64,000 bases of DNA from positions 503,501 to 567,500 of the forward strand of contig JAMWET010001278.1 in assembly GCA_024036415.1 (NCBI GenBank). Direction: 5' to 3'. Within the stretch, counting starts at the first letter, position 1; the number at the start of each line of letters is the position of its first letter. The notes below the pieces were generated by a model. That model searched no databases, was not told where the DNA came from, and was given only the letters and a program-made list of their open reading frames with translations. Positions 36,862-48,882 of the stretch are shown piece by piece. This stretch comes from Prochilodus magdalenae. Lineage: Eukaryota; Chordata; Actinopteri; Characiformes; Prochilodontidae. A program made the position numbers and the translations under genes.

Positions 36862-38193
36862 GCTGTTGAAGCAGTGCTACTTCTTCATCCTCTCAGGTTG
36901 GACTGATTTGATTCACTATCACCTGGTATACAATGGTATAAGACAAGCTGGGGCTAGCGGACTAATTAGATTTCACTGAATTCATTGTTTTTCACTGGAC
37001 AAACATGGAAAACAGCTCCTTAGAGAGCTACAAATAGCCTCAAATGCTCAGTGATTGCATTAGGCTTCCCTGAATTTTTAAGCAGCCTCACAATGTCCAC
37101 ACAGTACTCCAGCTAGCGATGTTATGTGTGTGCCTACAGCTACACAGCATTGCCTCGTAGGTGTTTACAGAGCACTGTTCTGTTTGGATGGGGCTTAACA
37201 TGCTGACAGTGGATAGTAAAGTCATACAACGCTGGGAAGTGCTAATAACTGCTAAACACAGTGAGCCTGGACAGAAGAAGCCCACCCAACATGACACTTG
37301 TTTTCTCATGTTTTCTGTCCCTCTCTCTCTTTCTACATCTCTGTTTTTCTGTATCTCTCCATCCTGTATCAATGCAGTTCACGCTCTACAGGGATTTCAT
37401 CCTCTATCACCCTGCTGCGCACACGCCCCACTGCTGCAAATCGGCCTCTGCTGTCAAGTGATCCCGCAGTAATGAGATTTGAGGGACATCAAAGTGCTGT
37501 GCCTTTGGGGGAAGAAAATAGATCAGGAAAATAGGTTTGAAATGCAAATAACTGGCTCAGAGTTATCTACCTCAAGAACACTGAGCGAGGGGAACAAGTG
37601 AGTTGCTCACAGACAAGAGGGGAGTTGAAAAGACTCATCTTTCATAAATGAACCCTTTTACAAAGAACATCAATTTGTCCATTGAGTTCCTATGGCGGCA
37701 GATACGGAGAGATAAGGAAGCGGACTGAAAGGGAGAAAAAGAAGCAGATTTAGGAGAGGAAAATGGGTCAGAGGGAGCTGTGAAACATCTCTCGCTGGAG
37801 GAAACAAGGGAATGAGTCATTGTCTTTGAAAGCAATCGCTGCTCTGATTGCGAATGTGCAGTGAAAAAAAAAAAAAACGCCCACCGCATCTCATGCACAA
37901 ACCACTGCTGATCAAAGTGGCATATCCCTCTATGTGTGTGTGTGTGCGCGTGTGTGTGTATGCGTCAAGTTAGATGCAGAGCATGATTACTGCTCAGCCA
38001 GGCTGCTGCACAGAGGGACCAGAGAGAGTCTAATGACAGCTACAATATGTCTTGAAGTCAGACAATTCATAGACAGGATATTGTTTCATCGATCCATACA
38101 ATGTAGTCCACCGCAACTGGCCAGTGAAACAGTTTTGGCTCTGTGTTCCAGGCAGGGGCACCTTAAAAGAGGGTGGCCATAAGCAATAGTGCA

Positions 38194-38339
38194 CAGTACC
38201 AAAGTAAATGTAATTAGTTACTGTACTTAAGTCGTTTTTTCCTGTATCTGTACTTAACTGAAGTATTTTAATTTTAGATGACTTTGTACTTTAACTCCAC
38301 CATTTCAAACTGAAATATCCGACTTTTTAATTCACTGCG

Positions 38340-38384
<45 letters not shown>

Positions 38385-39144
38385 AAATTTGTAGTTCCTT
38401 TCTGCTTATGTGTGCATAAAAAAGTAACATGTCAAAATGAAACAAGCTTATTTATAAATTCTTAGCACCAGGGAAATGTCCATTTCAGGTCTGGACTAGA
38501 TCCAGGACCATCTGGAGGAAGGCAGGTAAAGCAGGATAGAGTTAGTAAACAGATAAAACATTTAGCTCCTGACTTTGTGGGTAAATAGACCACAATACAG
38601 AATATGTACACCTGCAATGACTGGTGAATGCCCTTTTCTGAATTTATACAAACACTATTTTCTTTTATAGTATTTTTTTTTGGCTAGTTTATGTTTATGA
38701 ACATAGAGGTGCAGATGCATTTAAAAATGTCTAAAGCCGGATTTTATTAAACTTTAATTTGCAACTAAGTTGCAAATCAGTTTTAAAATGAAAACTTTAC
38801 TTGTTTGCTAAAATGTATTGTGTAGTTCTAGCTAATGGAACCTGTTCTCCTTTAGTGTTCTATTTTATGGTAATTTAAAAAGACTTCAGTGTCAGACTAT
38901 TCAATGCTTATTATATAGAGTCTTATAGAGTCTTGTTCCAGAAATGATAATAGGACATTAGAGCCATAATAAATCATGCTACTGTTACTCTCCATGGTTA
39001 AGCACATTTGAAGGTTAATACTTCAGTACTTTTACTCAAGTCAGGTTCAAAAGGGAGGACTTTTAATTGTACTGGAGTAATATTTTACCTTGGGGATCTC
39101 TATTTTAACCCAAGGACATGGTTTGTGTACTTTGTCCACCACTG
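38194..39144 (+). mobile_element. family E non-autonomous element, copy 2 (about 950 bp)
   Basis: End-to-end partner of 23,331-24,272 in the same orientation, ending TTTGTGTACTTTGTCCACCACTG. It differs by internal indels and by a (TA) array at 38,341-38,381 that the other copy lacks. There is no transposase. Confidence 0.75.
38341..38381. repeat. (TA)n microsatellite inside family E copy 2
   Basis: About 20 uninterrupted TA units. Copy 1 has ACTACATTACACAAAA at the matching place, so the array grew after the copies separated. Confidence 0.95.
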
Positions 39145-39549
39145 ACCATAAGAAACAGGGATCCAAAAAAATGTTTTCATGTAGATTTTTTCAGGCTTAC
39201 TGAAAGATGCTCAACTGAAATCCTTCATTCATTATATAGTAATGAGACACTAGTTTTAGACATAGTGCCAGCAGCAATGCATCTTACATTACAGTCACCC
39301 CTCTGATGGCCTCAGCGTAGTGAAGCCCGGTCACGCTCTGTAAGAAGAATTTCATTTTTAATTCCAATGGAGATGTCAGCAAAACCACAAGCCAGGCTTT
39401 CAAAAAAAGCTGGAAACATGACCAACAGTACAATAATAGGGAACACACCAGTCACACCAGTCAGATTTACAGAGGTGAAGGTCGATAGTAAGTATACCTA
39501 GGAAGCCCAGGTTATAGTAACAGCAGATGACTGAGCTGTGTGCACAAAC

Positions 39550-39900
39550 CCTCATGTCTTACTCAGGGAGGAGAGTAACCGAGTACATTTACTTGAGTAC
39601 TGTACTGAAGTACACTTGTAAAGAATCCGTACTTAAACCCAAATATTCTACTCCACTACATTTAAAAGACTGATATAGTACATGTGACTCGACTACATTT
39701 CTGGGAAGGTTCTCAACTTCACTTTGAAGCAGAGCTTTGAAGCCACATGATAAGTGTTCTTTGTAAAATGCAATATGTCGAACTGTATTCATCACAGGAG
39801 AACATCCACTGATGGTGAGGTCAACAGCAGACAGGGCTGATAAAGGCAAAGGTTCCTGAGGAACCATGTTGAGGTATTCAAACACTCATTTCATTAAAAC
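39550..39900 (+). repeat. related 'acttgagtactgtact' repeat fragment
   Basis: GAGTACATTTACTTGAGTACTGTACTGAAGTACA and TACTCCACTACATTTAAAAG are the signature of a widespread fish non-autonomous element, related in style to but distinct from family E. Right boundary uncertain. Confidence 0.45.
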
Positions 39901-41209
39901 AGTGTTGTCTGTGCTTGTCGTGGTCACAGTCAAATGACTTCTTATGGATTTTGATTGATTTGCCTGTGTAGTTGTCATATTGGGACCAGGAACTGGTTTC
40001 CAGTCTAACTGGTTACTGTAGGTGTTCATTTGTTGTGTTTTCATAGGTGGCTGTGATGTGGTGCTCACTGCTCAGTCATATTCGCCACAGTAGATATGAA
40101 ATGTGAAAATCGCAAGAAGTATGTCTGAGAAGAGTCAGACCACAGGTGCTACTGTTAACACAGTGTGTGAACACGTATGGGAACCAATTGGCTTGGAAAC
40201 CAGTTAAGATGTAACATCCGGTCCTGTGTGACTGCACTGCTGATGTAACAGTTAATGTTACTTTTAGAATAATATGCTGCAATCTTGTCAGATTAGCACA
40301 GTGCAGTATTACTAATGCCGTGTGAAGGAAGTGCACTCACTAGGTTGCTTCAGCAGACATCTTACCTCTCCCGAAGTCTCTGGGATTTTAAAAGGGGCTT
40401 CGAGATGCCCGCAAATTATAGACAAAATCAATTTTACTTTTTCAGAGCGAGAGAGTGAGGGAGAGCAAAAGAGTGCATGCGTGAGAGATCGAGAGTAAAA
40501 GATACACACAAATAGTGTGAAAGTGACCAAGAGCGCATTCTGATGGCAGGGCATTACAGTCCACCTCTCATCTCTTTCACCATCCATCAGTTTAGTTCAG
40601 TGTCGTGCAGCACTGAAAATCTAAAACACAGACTACGCTAAAGCATGTCCCTACTTGATAGGGGTGAAATGAATACCAGTGTTGCTCGCTTCTCTATTGC
40701 TCATGATGGGTTAAATGACTGTAAAAAACGTTAAGGTGAGTTACTTGGTCATTAACATTGCTAATGTTAGTGAAACTAGTTAAACTGGTTAAACTACATG
40801 GAAAGCTTTGAAAGGGGTTTGTTTTGGTAACCCCCAACTGCTCCCACCACTCAGGGCAAATGTGCTGACTGCCCCCTAGTGTGTGTGTGTGTATGTAGGT
40901 TTTTTACTTCATGGATGGGATTAAATATGGAAGACTTATTCCTCTTTGCGCAAACACAGTTGAGGTGTGAGTGAGGCTTGTGGTGTATTGACGAAGTCCT
41001 AATGCTGCCTCCCTGAAATGAGTTTTTGTCTGAGTTATATGGTTCTGTAAATTTATTGTGGCCACAGTACATCAATGCAGTGACAATAAAACAAATTGAC
41101 TTTTAAATACTTGGAGTTGTCTTGAGTTTGTCTGCCTCTGGTTTTACTGCAGATTGTTGTTGCCTTCTGTTCCTTTAACTGAAGCAGATTGATTCTGAAA
41201 TATTAAATT

Positions 41210-42140
41210 AAAACCCTCATGCGCCATAATCACTGGCACCACTTCATTTAACATTTTGTACCCAGTAAAATGACAGTCATCTCCTATAATATCTTATAAG
41301 GTCGCCAGCGCCCGGAATGCCAGTGTCTCTCCAGACGGTCCGGAGTCCTAGGTCCTCTCTTTTGCACTTTCGTCTTTAGCTCACTCCACAGATTTTCTAT
41401 GGGCTTTCGATCAGGGCACTGAGCCATTGCAGAAGCTTGATTTTGTATGGAGTAAAATCTTGGACATATGTTTTGGATCATTGTCTGGCCGAAGGATCCT
41501 ACAATGACCCATTTTTAGTGTCTTGGCAGAGGCAGACAGAGTTTGATTTAAAATGTCCTGGAATTTGATGCCATGTACCCTAACGAGGTTCCCAGGGCCT
41601 TTAGAGAAAAAACAGCCCCACAACATCACAGACCCCCCCACCACACTTAACAGTGAGAATCAGGTTCTTCTCAGCGTAGTCATATTTCTTTCTATGCCAA
41701 ACCAACTTCGAGTGTTGGTTGCCGAAAAGCTACATTTTTGTTTCATCTGGCCGTAGTACATGGTTCCCAAGTCCCAGTAGCATTTAGCAGACTCCAGGCA
41801 TTTTGATTTGTGGTAAGATGGCAGGAAAGACTTCTCATGGCATGCCTTCCAAATAATCTGTTGGCATGGAGGTGGCGTCTGATGGTAGTTTTGGGCACTT
41901 GGTGGCATGAAGATACTGCTTTTTCTGTAACTCTCTGAAAGTGATATTTGGGAATTCTCTTGCCTCCAACACTATCCTCCTCACTGTGTTGGAGGAAACG
42001 TAAACTCGTGTTTTATTCCTATTGGTGGATTCTTTTTGGATGCAGCTACTTGTGCAACTCTTCTTTCAAAGATGGCTTTACCTACTGCGCTGTAGAATCT
42101 ATGCAATACTTCAGCATCATGTATTTGACTTGAATGGCCC
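41210..42140 (-). pseudogene. Tc1-like transposase relic (minus strand)
   Basis: Reading the minus strand from 42,140 to 41,210, the blocks appear in transposase order. NTVRRIVLEAREFPNITFREL comes first, then TTIRRHLHANRLFGRHAM, NATGTWEPCTT (where relatives have WSDE) and GGSVMLWGCFFSKGPGNLVRVHG. LKMGHCRILRPDNDPKHMSK follows, with PDNDPKH for QQDNDPKH, and PDRKPIENLWSELKTKVQ for SPDLNPIENLW. The conserved WxD-E-S block is lost, one catalytic region is altered and at least three frame shifts break it. This is the classic fish Tc1 spelling (NDPKH, PIENLW), unlike the NAPCH lineages at 14.7 and 50.2 kb. TIRs were not resolved. Confidence 0.85.
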
Positions 42141-43596
42141 TGGAACTGCACTTAATCAAGGAGGGCTGTCAGCACATTTCAAAGAGACAGATTCCATAAA
42201 TGTGATCAATTTTGCAAAATTGAATTCCTATTCATTTTCCAGCTACGAAATGGCAGATAGTTGACTTAGCAGCTTGTTTTCAGTGATCAGCATAGAAATA
42301 CTGTTTTTGCCTAGAGGGCTTGCCTTCCTTATGTTCTGAAATGGAAATTGAAAATGTTATTTATTAGAGAAAGTAAGCTTGGTTGTCAGAAGCGTTAGAG
42401 CTGAAACTATAGATTGGTTCTGTTTGATTGATGTGACCCTAACACACAGACACTGTGTGTGCCTATTAATCAAAATTAATTTTTCACGTACAGCTCAGTG
42501 TGGAAAAAAGGCGAGAGACACTAACATGCGTGGTGTCTGGGCTTCAGTAAATAATATCCCCGGAGTTCACGCATCACATCCTGCACCATAGCACGTACAG
42601 CTCTCATGAGCTGGAAAGTGCAGACTGTTCCACTGTCCACCGTATGCTGAGGGAATGGTATGTTTAAGGGGATGGAAGAGCATCCAGCTGGAGCACAGCC
42701 AGCATGGACTGCTCTGGGGTGAAGCCCACCAGGTGCCACGTAGCAGCTCTCTTCACTTCCCCTCCACCTCAGCTCACACTGAGCAAGCTCCGGCTGAAAT
42801 GGCTGGGCTAACGTCTCACGGTCAAGCTATTGTCCACAAATGAGGGCTCAGATTCAGTTTCCTGAAAACATATAGGTCTCCTAATGAGACGTGCACTAAA
42901 TGATCCTTTCAGGAAATGCTCAGAGATAAATTACAGTAACGGCTTTCTCCTTTGATATCTAGTGTTTGTTTTTAGAGGGAACTTCAGAGATGCTTGTGCA
43001 GAGAAGGTCAGCGCACATTTGGGATCTTCAGGGAGGAAAAAAAAACAGGCCAGCAAAGAGTTTGGAAAGCCTGACTTCAGGACGTCTCCCCTGGTGTCAT
43101 TCTCTGCATATACATTATTATCTTACCGTATAGTCTTACATACAGCCGTGGCTCCTGGTAGGAGGGAACTGGCCAGTCTCAGCTCGGCCTCCGCTGTGTC
43201 AGGTTCTGATGTGTACATGCGTTCATCTCCTCTGTTAAGATTATGGAGGTTAGTGTATATAACTAGACGCCTGTAAACACTTCACTTTTACCAGCACAGC
43301 ACGGACGAGATGCTGAATAGACTTCCTTTATTCACTTCTTTACCACTCACTCTTTCATTTCTCTCCTTCTGTTTCTCTGTCTCTCTCTCCTTAACTATTT
43401 CTCATTTTCTCCATCTCCCTCAAGGTCCTATTTCTTTTATTCCTAATATTTTCTTTTTTCTGTTTTACTTTCTTTCATTTTTCTCCTGTGTTCTTTTCTG
43501 TCTTGTTCTTTTTCTTTCTGTCTTTGTAGTTCTCTCTCTCTCAGTAGTTTTCTCTCTCAGTCTGTCAGTCTATTTCTGTCTTTCTTTTTTGCTTTA

Positions 43597-43599
43597 TAC

Positions 43600-43632
<33 letters not shown>
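43597..43632. repeat. (TA)n then (TG)n at the left edge of a Tc1-like element
   Basis: A TATATA array is followed by GTGTGTGT. The Tc1-like element inserted at the TA at its end (43,633-43,634), and another short TATATA run follows the element at 44,166. Insertion inside a TA-rich microsatellite fits a TA-targeting transposase. Confidence 0.9.
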
Positions 43633-43633
<1 letters not shown>

Positions 43634-43634
43634 A

Positions 43635-44165
43635 CAGGGGTTGGACAATGAAACTGAAACACCTGGTTTTAGACCACAATCATTTATTAGTATGGTGTAG
43701 GGCCTCCTTTTGCGGCCAATACAGCGTCATTTGGGCAGCCGTGGTTTTATGTTTTTTGGATACAATCCGGGTTAGCACCCGAACATCCCTTTCAGACAGC
43801 TTCCTCTTGCGTCCACAGTTAATCCTGTTGGATGTGGTTCGTCCTTCTTGGTGGTATGCTGACATTACCCTGGATACCGTGGCTCTTGATACATCACAAA
43901 GACTTGCTGTCTTGGTCACAGATGCGCCAGCAAGACGTGCACCAACAATTTGTCCTCTTTTGAACTCTGGTATGTCACCCATAATGTTGTGTGCATTGCA
44001 GTATTTTGAGCAGAACTGCTCTTACCTGCTAACTGAACCTTCACACTCTGCTCTTACTGGTGCAATGTGCAATTAATGAAGATTGGCCACCAGGCTGGTC
44101 CAATTTAGCCATGAGACCTCCCACACTAAAATGACAGGTGTTTCAGTTTCATTGTCCAACCCCTG
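43635..44165 (-). mobile_element. Tc1-like DBD-only element, copy 2 (531 bp)
   Basis: Same ends as the 34.7-kb copy (CAGGGGTTGGACAATGAAAC...), flanked by TA on both sides, and in the opposite orientation. By eye the two differ by about five substitutions and one 2-bp indel (GAGCACAG against GAGCAG) over 531 bp, with the same deletion junction. This is the youngest repeat pair in the window. The copies form an 8.4-kb-spaced inverted repeat that could promote inversion. Confidence 0.95.
43680..43982 (-). CDS. Tc1-like transposase DNA-binding domain, DDE domain deleted (100 aa)
   Basis: Same architecture as the frame at 34,892-35,194: two helix-turn-helix segments joined by a basic linker, then the frameshifted tail LYWPQKEALHHTNK. 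It differs at two residues. GRKRKL keeps the ancestral Arg where the other copy has His, and KHKTTAAQ has Thr for Pro. Three nucleotide differences in 303 were counted by eye, two of them amino-acid changing. The intact frame may reflect recent age rather than selection. There is no evidence of a promoter beyond the element's own 5' region. Start ATG chosen because it gives the MGDIPEFKRG N-terminus expected of the family. Confidence 0.6.
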   Translation of the reverse strand: MGDIPEFKRGQIVGARLAGASVTKTASLCDVSRATVSRVMSAYHQEGRTTSNRINCGRKRKLSERDVRVLTRIVSKKHKTTAAQMTLYWPQKEALHHTNK

Positions 44166-44169
44166 TATT

Positions 44170-47100
44170 TATATATATATATATATTCTCTCCCTCTCTT
44201 TCTCTCTCTCTCTTCTCTTGCTATGTTATTGATCAGTCATGATTGGATGAATACATTAAAATCAATAGGAGCTTTTGTGAAATTGATATACTTTCCCAGA
44301 AAAAGACATTACAATATTCTACAACAGCGCTAGCAGCACTCAGTCCTACCATGCCCCATTTCAAACCTTTCCTGCTCTGCCTCCAGGCAGTTTATAGATC
44401 CTGTGCCACATACTGGTATATTTATAAACCCCAAAGCAGGCTGGGATATATCCAAATCCTTATTGATGTGCAGTAGCTTGTTAAGCTTTAATATGGTTTC
44501 TGAGTGAAGCCCAGCAGTTCTGACCCAATGCCCACGTCTGCCCCGTGTTTGATCGCAGGTTCGGTAGAAGTACAGGGGTGAGAGGGTGTAAATGAGAGGT
44601 TTTTATTGCTAATTTAAACAAGCTGTCAGGACAAAAGCCCGAAGGAGGCCGGTACAAGCCACTCAAAGCCTCATTAAGCCAGCTTTTCCCCTCCTTACAT
44701 GTACAAACATGTACCTACATATAAATATGCATCAGACAGGTAAGACGCAGGCATGCTCAGATAATTCAAGGCAGTTGCACACACTGATGACATGTGGAGA
44801 TAAAGAGGCAGACAAACAGGGAAGGGCCTTCTGCCCAGCTATATCAAGCTCCCATGCTCAAGGCCACAGGACCAAAACACAGATAAATGACGCTAATGCT
44901 CTGAAGTTTGACTGTGTAGTTTGCCATTTGTCTCTTTGTCACCTGTATGACAGTAATATAATCTACATCATATGGCATTACAGGACATCTACATTTTTTC
45001 TATTACCAGAAACATGCTGGTTGCTAATTTGGAAGCATTGGCAGCAACTCCAAGCACTGTTCAATTCCTCAGCACACCAAAGTACGCTATGCTGTGTAAA
45101 TAGCTTTATTTCATTAGTGTATATGAGTACAGTGTAAAAAATGAACTTAGTGTTTAGCACCTCTTCCTGCCAGCATTCCAAGGTACTGGTCTTCTATATG
45201 ACAGCGTGTGATGCTCCACGACACGACTCTATGCATTCAATGAGGTGGCAGACGTTAGTATTACCAACTCAGCTATTATAGTCAGCAATTCCTGAATATA
45301 TATCACTGCTATTTTGTTATTGCTAGGCTCAAGTGTGCCTTGTTCACATCAGTATTAAGGTGTGTCTTTGCTACTGTTTCTAATTGTAAAGCCTATATGT
45401 GTTAATACTTTACTACAGACACATTCATGACTACAACTCATTAATAACATTATTCCTACTACGCAACTCCTCTTCCACCTACCTACCGGAAAATGATAAA
45501 TGACATTTTTCTGTAGTTAAAATAACATTACCCCTGTTTAACCTGAATAAAGTTCAGACCAGAATCAACCTTTGTCAGTACATGCACTGGAAGAAGCTTT
45601 TACTTGTATCCTTTGGGCCCCCAAGTTAGAGTGATACCTTGACTGAAGGCATATGACTGAACTTGTAAAACTGCAAGGGAAAGCTTGATATTATGCAGCA
45701 ATGTTGAATGTGGGCTGTAAATTCCTAACCAGTGATACCACTGATACATTGCATTCACTTTCCACAGCGGTGGTAATGTTAAGGCAGGGTAAATAAAATA
45801 ACTACAGAATGAAATGTTTGGACAGGTTTTCCACTTGTGAGCTATCAAATGTATTGTATATGGTTTAGGAGTGATAGCACTATGGAATCTAAATACCCCC
45901 TCCCATCTCTGGAATTCTATTAGACTTTAACCAATGTGAACCAGCTATAAACATTACCCAATCTGTCCATGTAGCTGATCTGTTTTCAAGCATTTACAGT
46001 TGAGATATCACAAAACTGTATATATGTAGTTTTATTTATTTATTATAGTCATCATATTTGATATAATTTAAAATAACCTGTTGTCCTTTACATTGTGTCT
46101 ACATTTTAAGATGTATATACCAGATGAAATGTCCCAAAATGAAAAAGCTCTACTTACGAGGACTTACATTAAAAGTCAAGTTTATTTTTTCCTTCTCCTG
46201 TAACGTTATTACTAATGAGATACAAGATTTTGTTCTGAGAGCCGCAATATACTAATTCAGGTGTTTTCAAACTTTTGACTACTATATCTATATATCATTG
46301 CTGGTACAAGGTGTATAGACATCTCATTTTTATTCCTGTGCCTGGCAAATCTGTCATGGAAAAACGGTCAAAGAAATATCTGTCAAGACTGTCTCTTCAG
46401 GACTCTGATGGCCTAACCTCAAACCCAGCGGAATTAGCACCATGTACCCACAGGCCTGGCACTGAGCACACAGGGCCCACCGCGCTGGCACTGGACTCTT
46501 AGTTGCTGTGAATTCCCACAAAACTGGCACTGAGAATAAATAAACTGTGAGCTCCCACAAGTTGGCACCGGGAGCCATTCTGGTGCCAGAGGAGGATTCT
46601 GCTGCCGGAAAATGGATATTAGCCTTTAGGGGACGGGGGTATATTTTTAGGCCGTCATGCGCAGAGAAATGGAAAGGAATGCTTAGGGAACTACATGTTC
46701 CTTGGATTGGGACACAGCAGTGTTGATTGTTTTCATTGCCACCGCCTTTTTACAGCAGCCTTTTGAACTAATAAAAAAAGATTTATTTAAACCAAGCTAG
46801 TCGTTCCTGTTGTCCCATCATTGCCAGCCGAAAAATGTGACTGATGATTCTGACATTTCTTAGGCAGTGGCTTGTGGCGGTGCATGACTAAGCAAAGCTG
46901 TTTACTTCGTGAGAAACCCCCTTTAGAATCACTTGTTAGATCAGTTAGCAAAGAATACTGCTCAACAGTTCAGACTGAAATGCTCTCTGTATTCATAGAT
47001 TCTTATCAGAGATGACTCATAATTTGTAACACATCATGCTTTATTATTTATCAAGAAACATGGGGATTTATGGGGATTCGTCAGCTGTCTTTACTGAACA

Positions 47101-48040
47101 TTAGATTAACATGACAGCTGTTGGAATTGACACAGTAGAGGAAAACCATACAATCCAAACCCCCATCACTGGATCCAGTCATAAACCAGTCATAAAAGTT
47201 CCAGTTTAAATGTAAGTATTTGTTGAAGTTGTTTACCCATAGCGCCGGGCACCTTGTAATGTCATAGGGCTTCATGCCAATTAGGATTATTTCACGCATG
47301 GTCTTCTGACTGCATGGTCAATTTCAGCGTCTTTTCATCCAGCGCCTTTGGGCAGCTTGAGGTGACCCGGCTTTAAGACATTGGAGCTTCATTAGAACCC
47401 ATTTAGGCTGATGGGTGTGGGGATGTAATGAGATTAGCCCGTAGCTCTGTGCATCACATGTTTCAGGACCAAACTGTGACACTTTTACTGCCATACCAGA
47501 GCCATCAAATTAACATACTTAGGAACTAATGTGACACTCGCCTGTCTCAATGTGCCATTAGCACATCATTGGGGGGTGAGGAAGAGAATGAGTATTAAGG
47601 AATTAGTTCACCAATGCAGAATTGCTAGCACACATGCTAAAGAGAGGCAGGGACAAAATGAACATTGCTTAAATTAGTGAAGGACGACTTTCTCGAGATC
47701 CTCGTCATGGTTGGATATATTCTGATTGGGTCATTGCATTTCATGGCATTTCGACCGCAGAGGGGAACAAACCATCTGTGCTGCTTGGATGTGCTTGTTA
47801 CCCTGTATTCAAGTTAACAACCTCCCATAGAACAACGGCAGCCTCCTCAAAGGATTTGTTGCAGCGCAATGACTCCTCACTGAGGGCCTGAAGCCTTTTG
47901 TGTCAGCTTCTCATGCAAATCAGCAGCATTCTGCCTGCGTGTTGGTGTTGTGTTCAACAGTGGTGCACAATCCTATACGAGCAGCTTTTGGGCTATATGC
48001 ATGTTAGAAATGTGCTTCTCTTCCTTATGCAGATGAATTT
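44170..48040. other. intergenic stretch with G+C-richer blocks, no gene recognised
   Basis: The blocks at 44,480-44,700 and 47,320-47,480 have few microsatellites, retained CpGs and homeodomain-like TTAA/ATTA cores, and could be conserved non-coding elements. At 46,450-46,590 a TGGCAC(T/C)G motif recurs four times at 30-40 bp intervals, ending in a TGGCACC...GGTGCCA inverted pair. No coding exon or transposon was recognised. Confidence 0.4.
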
Positions 48041-48044
48041 GAGC

Positions 48045-48200
48045 GAGGGCCTCACAAATGTGGGAGGATTGCACAAAAAGTATGTGAAGATATTACACAT
48101 GCAGCTGATCTCACATTCCGCTTGATTTACTGAAGCTTGAGCAACTCGCACCAGTTTTGTGCTGATTATCCTCCGCATTTTCAGAACCAGGTGTAAATTT
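48045..48200 (+). repeat. dispersed repeat family D, copy 2
   Basis: ATGTGGGAGGATTGCACAAAAAG, TTCCGCTTGATTTACTGAA and TTTTGTGCTGAT are collinear with 25,230-25,370. Confidence 0.6.
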
Positions 48201-48540
48201 GCATTAGGGGATCCAAAGACGTGTTGTTTAGAAATGGCAGCAGGCCCTGAAAGAGAGTACCAATGTTTAAACAGTATGTGAGAAAACACAGTGCAAAATA
48301 TTCCTTGCAAATATGTAGTCCTGGTTATCTTTTCAAAATTTCTGTTTTCTTAGACAGAGTTACATAGTACCATAGTACCCCTTTAGAATGGTCTGGTTGG
48401 GTAGAACTTCATTTAACACCCCTATCACTTCATAACTGAACTTCCAGTTCTTATTTGTCTGAACCATGTTGACGGCTTCATTAATTCACTGCCATTCTTG
48501 TGTAAACACGCAATTAGTGGATGTGGCTATTCACAGATAA

Positions 48541-48882
48541 GCACTAACTCTTCTTCTAAACCACTTTATCCTTTTAGTTTGCAGGTGGTACTGAAGTCTA
48601 CCCTCAATGTTCAATGGCCAGAGGGCAGGAAACACACTGGACAGGCCACCAATCCTTCACAGGGCAGACAGGCAGACAGACTCATTCACGCCTAATGGAC
48701 AATTTGGGGGAAATTTCCAACTCATCTGACTACATGTCTTTGGACTGTGGAAGGAAAGCCTCACAGACACAGGGAGAAACCCTACACAGACAGGACCCTG
48801 GACGCCCCAGCCAGGAACAGAACCCAGGCTCTTCTTGCTGTGAGGTTGCAGTGCTACCCACTACACCACTGTGCTGCCCAAC
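48541..48882 (+). repeat. fish dispersed repeat (mermaid-like), copy 1
   Basis: The order of blocks is CAGGAAACACACTGGACAGGCCACCAATCCTTCACAGGGCAGAC, then a TTTGGACTGTGG...CACAGACACAGGGAGAA block, then AGCCAGGAACAGAACCCAGGCTCTTCTTGCTGTGAGG, ending CACTGTGCTGCCC. This matches a repeat present in thousands of copies in fish genomes and sometimes called mermaid-like. The name should be checked against a repeat library. Four copies occur in this window. Confidence 0.7.

Noticed and set aside
42962..43276. 104-codon frame with a Lys-rich segment
   Set aside because: No recognised domain, and single-frame openness at this length is expected by chance in a G+C-richer block.
43310..43651. 113-codon Leu/Phe/Ser-rich frame
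   Set aside because: It is a pyrimidine-rich tract ending in a (TA)n/(TG)n array, a composition artefact.
43624..44076. 150-codon plus-strand frame, and the similar 142-codon minus-strand frame at 34,840-35,268
   Set aside because: Both are antisense shadows of the 100-codon Tc1-like DNA-binding frame. Their similarity to each other follows from the transposon copies.
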